This document shows, one piece after another, positions 23,866 to 33,301 of a DNA stretch of 64,000 nt. Each line of letters starts with the position of its first letter. The first letter of the stretch is position 1. The stretch lies in assembly GCF_003589595.1 (NCBI RefSeq), contig NW_020653750.1:8535742-8599741 (forward strand), in the 5' to 3' direction. The notes beneath the pieces are model-generated. The model did no database searches. It had not been told where the DNA came from and saw only the letters and a list, made by a program, of their open reading frames with translations. This stretch comes from Hyposmocoma kahamanoa (lineage: Eukaryota > Arthropoda > Insecta > Lepidoptera > Cosmopterigidae). Position numbers and translations under genes: made by a program.

Positions 23866-23889
23866 CATTTATTTTTGTATACTAAATAA

Positions 23890-24165
23890 ATGATACAAAC
23901 GACGGAACAAACAAGTCGTGTGCCTGCTGGTAAGCGACACGCCTGTCCATAATGGTTGCAGTGCCACTCAGAGCTTTAAATCGCAAAGATCTGAGGGGTG
24001 TTGCCACTGCGGTCGTTAAGTAACGACCGCAGTGGCTACTCTCAGACATAAGCTCACCAGAACATAAGCTAACCTAACCTAAACCTTCAAAACCGGAAAA
24101 TAGTATAATACATTATTATTCCTTGGAAGAACTCTTTTACAAGGAACTCTAGTGCTAATGTAAGT
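23890..24165 (+). repeat. Dispersed repeat family A with internal palindrome
   Basis: A family A copy from AACGACGGAACAAACAAGTC to GAACTCTAGTGCTA. At 24003-24036 a 16-bp segment is duplicated as a perfect inverted repeat with a 2-nt loop (GCCACTGCGGTCGTTA and its complement). This is absent in other copies. An AACCTAACCT run replaces some body sequence. Confidence 0.85.
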
Positions 24166-24607
24166 TTCGTCGAACATTGTGGTAAAAGACGAAACATGTG
24201 CCGTCCATTGTAAGTTGTTTCATGGCCACATGAAACGCGTCATGAAAGTACTAGTGCTTTTGAAGCTACAAATCTGAATTTCCGGCAATGAGAGATCAGT
24301 CGAACCAAACCGGGTTTCACAGTTCGAGTATTGTTTCATTCCAATCCAATCGGAATTATTCGATCAGCAACGGATTGCTGGCGAAATGAGTTTGTTACAA
24401 ACTGAAACATAATAAAACATCATATTTTAAGATTCAAACATGGTTACAAATGTTTTTCGTTACGCAACCACCGTTGTCAAGATTTATCAATCACAAAACT
24501 CCATTCCTCGGAATTACGGAATTACAAATCATATGATGATTTGTCATGGAATTTGAAATTAAGTTTGAAAATAATAATATTTCAAGATATGTAAGTACCT
24601 ATGTACA
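24166..24607. other. No gene seen
   Basis: AT-rich DNA with no recognisable feature. Confidence 0.4.
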
Positions 24608-24985
24608 CGGCGTATTTTTTACGCGCAGGTTAACGCGATACTAACGAGATTCAGTCGCAGCCAATAAATAAGTACACACGCTCACAAATACAGTGGTGCC
24701 GTAAACGCGCGTTTGTAAAACGCGCGTCATCTATGCATAAGTGATACAGACAGACGACTGCTGGTGGCAGAGCAGCGCAGTGGCATGACCACACGCCGCT
24801 CTCCTGCACCTTTCCTCAGCCCTGCAACGCGACGTTTTTGTTGTTAACTTGATTCAAATGTGCGTAAAACGCGATACATACCTTTCTCTTTGTACTCACG
24901 TTTAAATCGATACAAACGCTACAATATCACTTTAAGGTGCGCGTTCGTAAATCGCGTGTCGTTTGCGCATAAAAAATACGTCATT
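24608..24985. mobile_element. Foldback element, about 378 bp
   Basis: CGTATTTTTTACGCGCA near the left end pairs with TGCGCATAAAAAATACG near the right end. Internally ACGCGCGTTTGTAAAACGCG and further AACGCGATAC/GATACAAACGC words give more self-complementarity. There is no open frame. A clean target duplication was not found. Confidence 0.6.
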
Positions 24986-25179
24986 GGCCATAGTCTCTAA
25001 AGATTAGAGGGGTGGTAGCCCAATGTTAGTAAATTTGCTTGTGAGTTGGGAAGTCAACGGTTCGAATACATACGTACGAATACTTTAATTTCTAACTTAG
25101 GTACTTACATTTATGAAATACTTTTGCACTTAAGATGAAGGATTTTAATGAAAATTGCGATCCGTATGAAGTCATTTAA

Positions 25180-25395
25180 CTGCCTCCATTGCCGAACGGT
25201 TACTATGCCGGACTGCCACGCAGGGGTCCCAGGTTCTATTCCCTGGCCGAGAGAAATATTTGTATGACCTACATTTATTTCTCTCGTGAGTTTGGGTGTA
25301 ATTTGTGATTGTCTATGTATGTGTCCATGGCACCCGCGACTCAGGGTTTCCCTAGTGCGGGGCTATGTGAGTGTGTGTGTTGTTATTATTATTAG
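25180..25395 (+). mobile_element. tRNA-derived SINE, family D
   Basis: TGCCTCCATTGCCGAACGGT, B box AGGTTCTATTCCCTGG, body and a (TTATTA)n tail at about 25380-25394. Confidence 0.87.
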
Positions 25396-25409
25396 GCCAG
25401 CGTAACTTA

Positions 25410-25725
25410 GACTTAACTGAGGCAGCTAACAAATTGACTGCATCTTCGAATTTAATGAGTGAAGTCGTAATCAACTTCATGCAGCCGATACAACGACTGC
25501 GAAAGTCGTTTATCAGCTTCATGCAGTCTAGGTCTCGGCTAACGACTTCACGCATTAACTACATACAGTCGAAATCGATTTCTTACAGCCGAGTTCGACT
25601 GCAAGCAGTTAATGCGTGAAGTGGTTATCAACTTGATGCAATCGAGGTCTCGGCTGCGTTGATTACGACATCACTCATTAACTGCAAACATGCAGTCAAT
25701 CTGTTAACAGCCTTAGATGCACATG
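25410..25725. mobile_element. Long foldback MITE of about 310 bp
   Basis: The left part (AACAAATTGACTGCATC and on) pairs with the right end (inverted AACAGATTGACTGCATG) through most of the length. The words TTAATGAGTGA, CGTAATCAAC, GCATGAAG and CGAGACCT recur on both arms, so nearly the whole element is one imperfect hairpin. It sits just after a SINE tail. Confidence 0.75.
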
Positions 25726-25757
25726 AATTGATTAATTACAAAAAATACATATGTGTA

Positions 25758-25795
25758 ATAAACTTGTTTGTCCCGTCACTTATATTATCATAAAA
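25758..25795 (-). repeat. Family A head fragment
   Basis: On the minus strand it reads ATGATAATATAAGTGACGGG then ACAAACAAGTT, the family A head only. Confidence 0.6.
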
Positions 25796-25968
25796 AAACT
25801 GGTATAGTTATGTTGTAATCTACATTTAAACATTTTCTTGTGTTTCCCATATTATTCTTCGTTAACAATAAAGAAATAAATATACATACGACAAATAGAT
25901 ATTTTGGTGCGTCAAATCATTCATGTAAATAGATATGTACAACAATTCCATTGAAATTGAGTTCATGT

Positions 25969-26090
25969 CCCGGCACGAGATCAGCCGGACGGAAGCAAGC
26001 GCGCGGAATCGGACGCGTTCCGGACCGTTATCCGTACAGCCCCGTCCGGATTCAAGCCGGACCCTCTATCAGCGGCTCCGGTGTAATGGC
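25969..26090 (+). other. GC-rich coding-like patch
   Basis: About 120 bp of markedly GC-rich sequence lies in AT-rich DNA, with all three plus frames open across it. CCGGAC/GTCCGG motifs recur at about 25994, 26024, 26044 and 26059. One frame begins with ATG at 25969, and another stops at TAA at 26083. It may be a host exon or part of a GC-rich repeat. No splice pair is convincing. Confidence 0.2.
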
Positions 26091-27104
26091 TATATTTTCA
26101 TATAATGACCTTTAATACGAGGGGCAATGTTATGAGTGTAATGTTGATGGGGATATTTTCTGGATTATCAGCAAAGTGTAACATGTTGGAAAATATTAAA
26201 TATTATTAAATAACACGCAAAGTGTGATTTTTTTACTACAATTTCATCTTCTTATCGTGTCGATGCTTCTTTTATTAAAGACTATATTGATTTAGTAATA
26301 TGTTACCAAGATATTATCATATATCACCGAGCTAAATTATTGTGATAAAACGCTCGAAATCATTATCTAAGATCCTTATTATATTACAAATAACGTCTAA
26401 ATGAATGTGACTTTTTTTTAAACTTAAAATTGATGTATGTTTAAGGAAATCAATTTGGGAACAAAATTTTCTAAATTTGCTCAGGTCTGATCTACCGAAG
26501 GTCTGTCCTGGAGCTCATTTCAATACTCTGGTATCCTTAGCACAGACAATTTCCCCTGAGATCAGGCAATTGGAGTCGTTTTATGACACATTGTTAATTT
26601 TGTTTAATTGCTTGCCCGTAAACCATTGGCGAAAATTATAGAAGTAATTTTTACTTAAATAGGCAAATGTGCAAAAGTCACTGTCATCAAACTTATTTTC
26701 ACCAAAACTCCCCCGTTGTCCTTAATTTACAGATCAATTAATCAAGTTTCCTATTGACCGCGCGCATTTTGTACGGAAAGCTAATATTTTTTTGTGTCCA
26801 TTATTTGCTTTTTCTTCTTACTCGAACTTGTTCCATTAAACATCAATACAAATTCTGCTATCTTTTAGCGATCATCGTCTAAAATATTTATGTACCAAAT
26901 TTTAATGTTGTTAGTGACGTTTTCGTACATTCTTAACCTGTATAACTTACTGCTTGCTTACCCAGTATGTATGGTGTATATTGCATCATGTTGGATTTTT
27001 TATATGTATTATAGGTAGATATTTAATTATTATTGTATACATATTTATGTACATGTATAGTACGTAAATTTATGTAACATGAGGTTGGAGGGAGATTTAT
27101 ACAA
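26091..27104. other. No gene seen
   Basis: AT-rich DNA. At about 26538-26642 a plus-strand frame of about 34 codons (starts AQTISPEIRQLESFYD) reads coding-like but lacks other signals. Confidence 0.3.
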
Positions 27105-27490
27105 TCAGAGCATCTTCCAATCATCAATCCTATAAACCATCTGTTTGATATCCTTATATGACACGACACCGGACTTTTCCTTTATTTGGTCTATGTAACT
27201 GCGCCTAGGCCGACCACTTCCCTTCTTCCCCTCAATCTTTCCCTCCAAAATGGTCTTAAAGAAGTTGTCGTGTCGTATCAAATGTCCAATCATTTTCTCA
27301 TGTCTAGACTCCATAGTATCCAGGATCGTTCTTTTCTCACTTCATTGCCATTACCATTCTCAGTTCTTCCTCATTAGTTTTCTTTTCCTTCCAACTTATG
27401 CCCTTCATTCTTATGCACCACATCTCAAAAGCTTCTAATCTTTCTCTATCTCTGTGTCCATGTTTCGCGTCCATAAAGTGCAATACCCCA
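27105..27490 (-). mobile_element. RTE-type LINE 3' fragment
   Basis: The minus-strand C-terminus (GHLIRHDNFFKTILEGKIEG then KGSGRPRRSYIDQIKEK) is a familiar RTE/Jockey-type pol tail. Decayed upstream coding continues to about 27490 in other frames (FEMWC-type region near 27420). Confidence 0.72.
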
Positions 27491-27837
27491 TATGTACACC
27501 CTAATTGCTCTTAGATAACAAGCAGCGTGATTTTAACAGTTGTTCTTTTTATGGTTAAAAGCTGTTTTTGCCATACCAATTCTTTCATTAAACAGAGAAA
27601 AGTAAATAAATAAAAACGCTATTATAGTTTCCAGTTATAAAGTTGAAAATACCTCTAAATGGTTCAAATAACACTTGATTAGTGCGTGGCCATTTTGTTG
27701 GCTGACACAATGCCGTGAGTCAAGGTAGAAATGATTTAAAAAGTCAAGAGTAAATTAATTGCCTTGTGACGCGGTATCCTAGTCGGAAGAACGATTGCAT
27801 TTGAGAAGTTCGTCTAAAGAGTTAGCCTAGTCACACA

Positions 27838-27990
27838 TCTGGGCAAAGACTTCTCACAATGGGAGGGCTTGGGCTGTAGTTGCGGATTGGGAACTTACAC
27901 ACATTTCTATTGCAGTAGAGCTCCTTGTGAAAGAGTTCGTCCAGGGAAGTATTGCCAGCCTACCTATTTCTGCCGCCTTACCAAATAGGT
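27838..27990 (-). repeat. SINE C fragment joined to family A fragment
   Basis: 27838-27905 on the minus strand has GTAAGTTCCCAATCCGCAAC then CCCAAGCCCTCCCATTGTGA (SINE C 3' part). Directly after, 27912-27990 carries the family A 3' end (GAGCTCCTTGTGAAAGAG to GCCGCC), also inverted. Confidence 0.7.
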
Positions 27991-28009
27991 AAAAATAGGT
28001 AAAAAATTT

Positions 28010-28246
28010 GAGTATGCGCTGCTTGCCCCAGAACATGGGATACTTGAGCACAATCTCGCAGGGCGGTCTTGCGTGTGGTCGCGCAGATATCATGGCGCGA
28101 ATTAGTATCTTTGTTACTAACACCTCTTCTTCGCGTAGTACTTTTCTGAAATACGCATAAAGCCAGTTAGTTATATTAGAAGCTAGTAACGACACTAAGA
28201 AAGTTGCTAGATGTTCTAAGGACAGCGTGTGTTTCGAAATGCACAT
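28010..28246 (-). other. Coding-like block, possible exon or repeat
   Basis: A minus-strand frame from ATG at 28246 stays open with balanced codons (contains LRAMISARP-like basic stretches and YPMFWGKQRILK). A TATTTCAG acceptor lies internally near 28147. It runs directly into a truncated family A repeat at about 27990. The GC-rich core near 28030-28095 may itself be a dispersed repeat, so an exon call is weak. Confidence 0.2.
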
Positions 28247-28524
28247 TTTGATCCAGAATCTATAGCTGACTCGACGTTATGACGGCAAAACTACGCGTTT
28301 ATCGCGATTATAAATAAGCACGTTACATAGTACTATACGACATGTAGTGTAACTACAACCTGTTCGGCAAGTCAATGCTTACATGTCATTCGCAGCAAAA
28401 GGTTGTAACATTATTATTTTAGTGGTATTCATCACAGTATTCTCGTGCTATATCGAAAGAATCTTTGTCAAATGCAATACTTACATATTGTTATTTTTAT
28501 ACTAGGACCGCGAATTATTAACAG

Positions 28525-28795
28525 TTGAACTCCTCGTGGATGAGGGAAATACTGCCATCTTACCTGTTTCTGCCGCCAAGCAATAATGTGAGCATTACTG
28601 CGTTCCGGTTTTTAAGGGTAAGGTGCTGGTGAAATTACAGGCACATGAGACTTATCAACGTATGGCTTGGGTTCACGGGCGCAGTGGCAGTGCCCCTCAG
28701 ATAAAGATCTGAGGAGCACTGCCACTGTTATAGACAGACGTGTCGTTTACCACCACCTGTTCGTCCTGTCACTTGGTATCATTAAAAAAAGATCA
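28525..28795 (-). repeat. Dispersed repeat family A, near full length
   Basis: The full order is present on the minus strand, from TGATACCAAGTGACAGGACG at 28795 to GGATGAGGGAAATAC near 28545. The first hairpin is especially clean (CAGTGGCAGTGC... with its partner GCACTGCCACTG). Confidence 0.88.
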
Positions 28796-29117
28796 TTAAA
28801 TTGCTTCGCAGATGAGTGCCGAATTTGTTGCATTAAATTTTTTTACAAAAAAATTTGGGCTATAGTTTATATTATATAGTGTAGTATAATGAGAGAAGTA
28901 CATCAACTGCCGCCAATGCCTACACGTGCTAGTTCGGAACGTAGGGTTGTCACACATTGAACTAAGTCCAAACTCATGATACCACCATTTCGTTTAACAA
29001 GGGTAAACAACTTATTTATGGGGAACAGTATCCGTTTTTACAATGACATATACTTACAATAATAAAATTGAAAATATTTTGATTGGAAAGTCATATTACA
29101 AAATTGAAAACCACGTG
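28796..29117. other. No gene seen
   Basis: AT-rich DNA with no recognisable feature. Confidence 0.4.
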
Positions 29118-29345
29118 TTAGATAAAGTTGTACGGAAAGACTACATGGCTCCAGATTCCACACACCTTTTATTCAATGTGTATGCCACAGCATTTAAGTT
29201 TATTTGAAAAGAACAATTCCTAGAGTTTCTTGCTCGTTCTTCTCAGGGAAGTCACCGTAATGAGCTAGCAGTAGCTTAAATGTGACATTTTCAAGTGTAA
29301 ATGTATTTTACCTATAGTATAAATTATTCTTTGACTTTGACTTAT
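29118..29345. repeat. LINE-3'-end-like repeat (family E)
   Basis: Inverted relative to 18195-18445, sharing about 230 bp. It ends TTTGACTTTGACTT, a short tandem typical of CR1/L2 3' termini. Confidence 0.65.
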
Positions 29346-30473
29346 CATTTTAGTTGTACCTGCAGGTTGTAAACATAATTTTAAAAAATAAGATGTTTAT
29401 CACACTAATCTCGGGTTATATTAACAATAAACTTTGTTAGGTGCAGTAGCACTTACGTATTGATATTTCTTACCCGCATCAGGAATTAGTATCTCGATTA
29501 TTGGAGCATTATTCAGTAGGTTAGAGGTAAAGAGTAAGTGCTAAATAGTAATTTTTACTACAGAGCGTTTTAAAAAAAGTGATTAGGTAATTAAAATCAA
29601 TGTTAAGGTCAAATGAAATATGTTAAATAAAAAACAAAAGACTATAAAAATAGAGTGCTGATCAATTCTGAAGTAAAGGCTTTCTCGTTCATCAGAAATG
29701 ATGAAGCAAAACGCTCGTGCAAATACGTAAGTCAATAAGGATGGAGTGCTTCGGACTTTCTAGTCCGAAGTATGAACGGTGACGATGGAACTAAATTCTA
29801 GAGAAGAACTAATAATATTGCGAATAAAACCCCGCGCTTTCCATTGATTAAAATAATTTCGTGACTTCCTTAGACTTTTATACAACTCATTGCCTTCAGT
29901 CGCCAGATACGTCTTAGTTTGTTTAAACCTTTCAAATGAATTAGATTTTTTTAAGATAGGCCACCGTTCTAAAGAAAACGTATATATATATCACAAGCAC
30001 TACTGTGAGCTTTTTTGCTTTATATTATCATACATTTTATCTTTTATATCGAATGATACAATTTAAATATAAGATCACTTAGAATTAAAAAAAATACTAT
30101 ATCCTTTAAAATGCACCTAATTACTGCCTACAGCTGATATTTATATCAATTTATATCCTACATTGTATAGAGCAGCGAGATAATTTCAGTATCAATTAAA
30201 TTTATGCCAACGGGATTGGAATTTCAAGTTATAATAAAGCGTTACCTGTCGAGGTGAATTTCAATGAAGTTACAGTGCCCCTCGACGACCACAAAACAGT
30301 GTTGGACAATATTTAATTGTTCTGGCAATTAAAGATTGACAATTAATTAATTATCAATTGCGAAACAGCAACTAACAATTAATCAATCGTTAATCGCGTA
30401 TATCTGCAATTAAGAATTAATCAATTTTCAATCTTTTGAATGTTTTTGATTAACAATTAAAATTGACAATTTT
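29346..30473. other. No gene seen
   Basis: AT-rich. A small hairpin CTTCGGACT-TTCT-AGTCCGAAG occurs at about 29749-29770. A run of near-tandem ATTAACAATTAA-type words spans 30330-30470. Confidence 0.4.
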
Positions 30474-30664
30474 ACTGCCTTCGTGGCCGAACGGTTACCA
30501 GGTTCGATTTCCGGGCCGGGAGAAATATTTGTATGGCCTACATTTATTTATCTCGTGAGTTTGGGTGTAATTTGTGGTTGTCTATGTGTGTGTCCATGGC
30601 ACCCGCGACACAGGGTTTCCCTAGTGCGGGGCTATGTTGATTGTGAGCGTTACTTATATTTAGA
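30474..30664 (+). mobile_element. tRNA-derived SINE, family D, with deletion in the tRNA-like head
   Basis: ACTGCCTTCGTGGCCGAACG runs straight from GGTTACC to AGGTTCGATTTCCGGG, losing about 20 bp between the A and B boxes found in other copies. The body and tail are otherwise intact. Confidence 0.87.
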
Positions 30665-30710
30665 TTATTATTATGACAATTATGATAAAGTTATATTGAC
30701 AATTATAATA

Positions 30711-30895
30711 TGGGGGTGGGTTAGGGGGTGGGTTATGGGGTGGGTTAGGGGGTGGGTTAAAGGGTAAGTTAGGTGGTGGGTAAGTGGATGGGTTAGGGGT
30801 TGAGCTAGGGGGTGGGTTAGGGTTTGGGTTGGAGGTTAGGAGTGAGTTAGGGGGTGGTTCGGGGGGTGAGTTGGGGGGTTGATTGGGGGTGTGAG
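30711..30895 (+). repeat. G-rich, telomere-like minisatellite
   Basis: Imperfect tandem copies of a 12-bp unit GGTTAGGGGGTG fill about 185 bp with strong G/C strand asymmetry. TTAGG is embedded in most units. Many runs of three or more G suggest G-quadruplex potential. The proline-rich frame on the opposite strand is a by-product. Confidence 0.9.
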
Positions 30896-30924
30896 CTATC
30901 AAAAATATATCTGAATTAATTAAA

Positions 30925-31255
30925 TTTTTATTGAATTGATATTCAATTATTTTTTGTGAAATTACTACACTAGTTTGTTATAATTATTAATACAAAGATC
31001 GAACACTCAGAAAAAATCCTTCGATCCGGTCGGATTCGAAAGACACGACGCAAGCACATAGAAAAATTCGTGAGGTCCGTTGGTTCGTTCCGTGGCTTAG
31101 TTGGTATAGCGCCTGTCACGGCATACCTACATAGACGGCATACATATATAGACGTCGGATTCGAACCGACGTCTTCTTGCATACAAGAAGACGTCGGTTC
31201 GAATCCGACCGGATCGAAGGATTTTTTTCTGAGTGTTCGATCTTTGTATGAATAA
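30925..31255 (-). mobile_element. SINE family B rearranged into a double palindrome
   Basis: Family B head and tail are recognisable (GTGGCTTAGTTGGTATAGCG at 31091, tail at 30925-30990). About 50 bp at 30993-31042 recurs inverted near 31198-31248. Inside, 31154-31209 is a perfect palindrome of 26-bp arms with a CATA loop, centred on the B-box region. Confidence 0.8.
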
Positions 31256-31436
31256 TAATATATCTGAAGTTGATGAATGTGTAAAAAATGCGGTCTACGC
31301 AAAAAGAAAAATGTCTACGAAATAAAAAAGTTTGGGAACCTCTGCTCTGAACATTCACAGATGTACCTACTTTACTTTAGATATTAACGTAGAGGTAGAT
31401 GTGCCACAACAGGGCGCCCGATGTTTCTTTTGCCCA

Positions 31437-31640
31437 TCCTTCCACCTCCTCCCACCCTCATCCCACACCTCCGACCTGTCATCACCTTGCCTTGCAAGGT
31501 GGGTCAACGACATAGTACGCGTCGCGGTGCGTCAATGGATGCGGCTAGCAAAGGACCGTTGTGGATGGCACAAACTTCGGGAGGCCTATACCCAGTAGTG
31601 GGTGAAATCAGGCTGTGGATGATGATGATAAGATGTGCCA
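31437..31640 (+). mobile_element. RTE-type LINE 3' end
   Basis: The frame ends RWVNDIVRVAVRQWMRLAKD then RCGWHKLREAYTQ before the stop at about 31598, the standard RTE pol C-terminus. It is followed by a (GAT)n tail at 31617-31632. Confidence 0.78.
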
Positions 31641-33087
31641 CAAGGTTTCGTCCGTCACCCGTCAACCGTCAATCTGTTGATTGTGAAGCAATCGTTCATC
31701 CATTAAGCTCTTTTTAACAAAACTTCTAAAATGCTTTTTGCACATTAACTTTATTTGAAAGTGAGAAACTCAAATCATTAATTCAGTGCCAAATTTCACG
31801 AAATAAAGTCAAATAAGAATCATATTATCGATACTTAAGGAAAGAAAGGCCGTAAAAGCCAATTTTATCAATGCGGCATAAAGCGCGAAATATCTGTACG
31901 AAAATAGCGGTATCCCGCTCTTTATGTCGATCTCGCGCAAGTCGCGCCCTGTCGTGCTCGGCCTACTGATGTAGTTTGGTTAAATTTTCTTGCTCTTTCG
32001 ATCATGAAAACTCCTCATCATAACTAACATATTCGGTATTTTTAGCAAAGTTTTTAACTTATCTGGGATCGGCGAAACGTTTTTCTAAATCTAATTTAGT
32101 TACAGTTTTATTACGCGAAATCAGCGTAATTGACATTTGTTCTTATTAGCAAAAAAAAGTTTAGGTGCCCATATCTCGAATAAATGCAAATAGACGTTAG
32201 TTATGACAATGAGGGCAGATATGTCTACTCAATATTTTGCTATAAATATTGTTCATTCAGGTTTTTTGCAAAACTCCAATTACGTTATATCGTTATTGTC
32301 CAATTAGATTCGCGCCTACTCGTTAACAAAGCGCACCCAACCGTTATTTCATTATTGAGAATACGAAATGAAATTATAAAAAGTTTTTACCGTCAATATT
32401 TTGTAAATATTGTATTGAAACAAGAAACGCATGCAAAATTAAACGAAAGTTATTTTAATTTAGAAAAAAAAACACTTTTACTAAAGGTATTAAATATTTC
32501 GAGTTCTTAGGTATTAATATTGTTTTTTACGTCGGATAAATAGATAGATAAGAGTATGTAAACACTATTCACTAATATAATACAAATACCGATTATTATT
32601 CACAAAAGTAAAAACATAACATTATTGTCATAACACTGAAAGGGCGCTGACTCAGCATAATGTGCGAAAATTTCCAAAAACGCTGGTGTTCAGTCAGTCA
32701 GGGCCAACGTGAGGGATTAAGTTATTTGTAAGCAAAAATATAACGACTATGCGTAAGATCGGCGACTTTTACCAGCGATGCAAACGCGATCAGAATCGAT
32801 ACAGTCGCGCGACTGCGTCGATACAAACGCTGGATTGCGCGATACACTTGGGATTTATAGGCGATGCAATCGCGCGTTTGTATCTATGCAATCATGCTTT
32901 GTCACTCTAAAATGACTTATCGGATAAGTAAGTGCATGTTCGTGCATGTGCATGTGTGTGAATATAAGTACGGCTGTACAAGTAAATTGTGATTGAAAAT
33001 GGGTTTGTATAATATTTTTAGTGTACATATATGTATAATAATATATAATGTGAATAGATCAAACTAATAATCTCAGTACAGAGTACT
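31641..33087. other. No confident gene
   Basis: AT-rich. A CpG-rich, partly repetitive patch at 32755-32905 repeats GCGATGCAA, TCGCGCG and GATACAAACGC words and may be a diverged relative of the foldback at 24608. The 108-codon frame at 32184 is unrecognised. Confidence 0.35.
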
Positions 33088-33301
33088 AAAAAAACCGACC
33101 TCAAAAATCATTCATCCCCTGGTTTGCGGTCCTTAGAGGTGGAATATTTTCTTCAAAATTTAAATGCAAACACCTGAGTTACCCTCATTCCAACAAAAAA
33201 AGAATCATCTAAATCGGTTCACGAATGCTGGAGTTATCGCGTAACATAAAAAAGACATACAGTCAAATTGAGAACCTCCTTTTTTTAAGTCGGTTAAAAA
33301 T
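33088..33301 (-). repeat. Family F repeat
   Basis: AAAACCGACCTCAAAAATCA to TTTTTTTAAGTCGGTTAAAA with the internal GGTTCACGAATGCTGG and GTTATCGCGTAACAT blocks. Confidence 0.82.

Noticed and set aside
30660..30902. Proline/asparagine-rich minus-strand frame
   Set aside because: It is the complement of the G-rich minisatellite and has no start context, codon bias or neighbours.
31070..31255. Conserved peptide in several frames across 31.0-31.3 kb
   Set aside because: The same peptide appears on both strands because the DNA is palindromic SINE sequence.
31300..31347. hAT end on the minus strand (CAGAGGTTCCCAAACTT)
   Set aside because: It resembles a hAT terminus, but no partner end or 8-bp duplication was found to the left.
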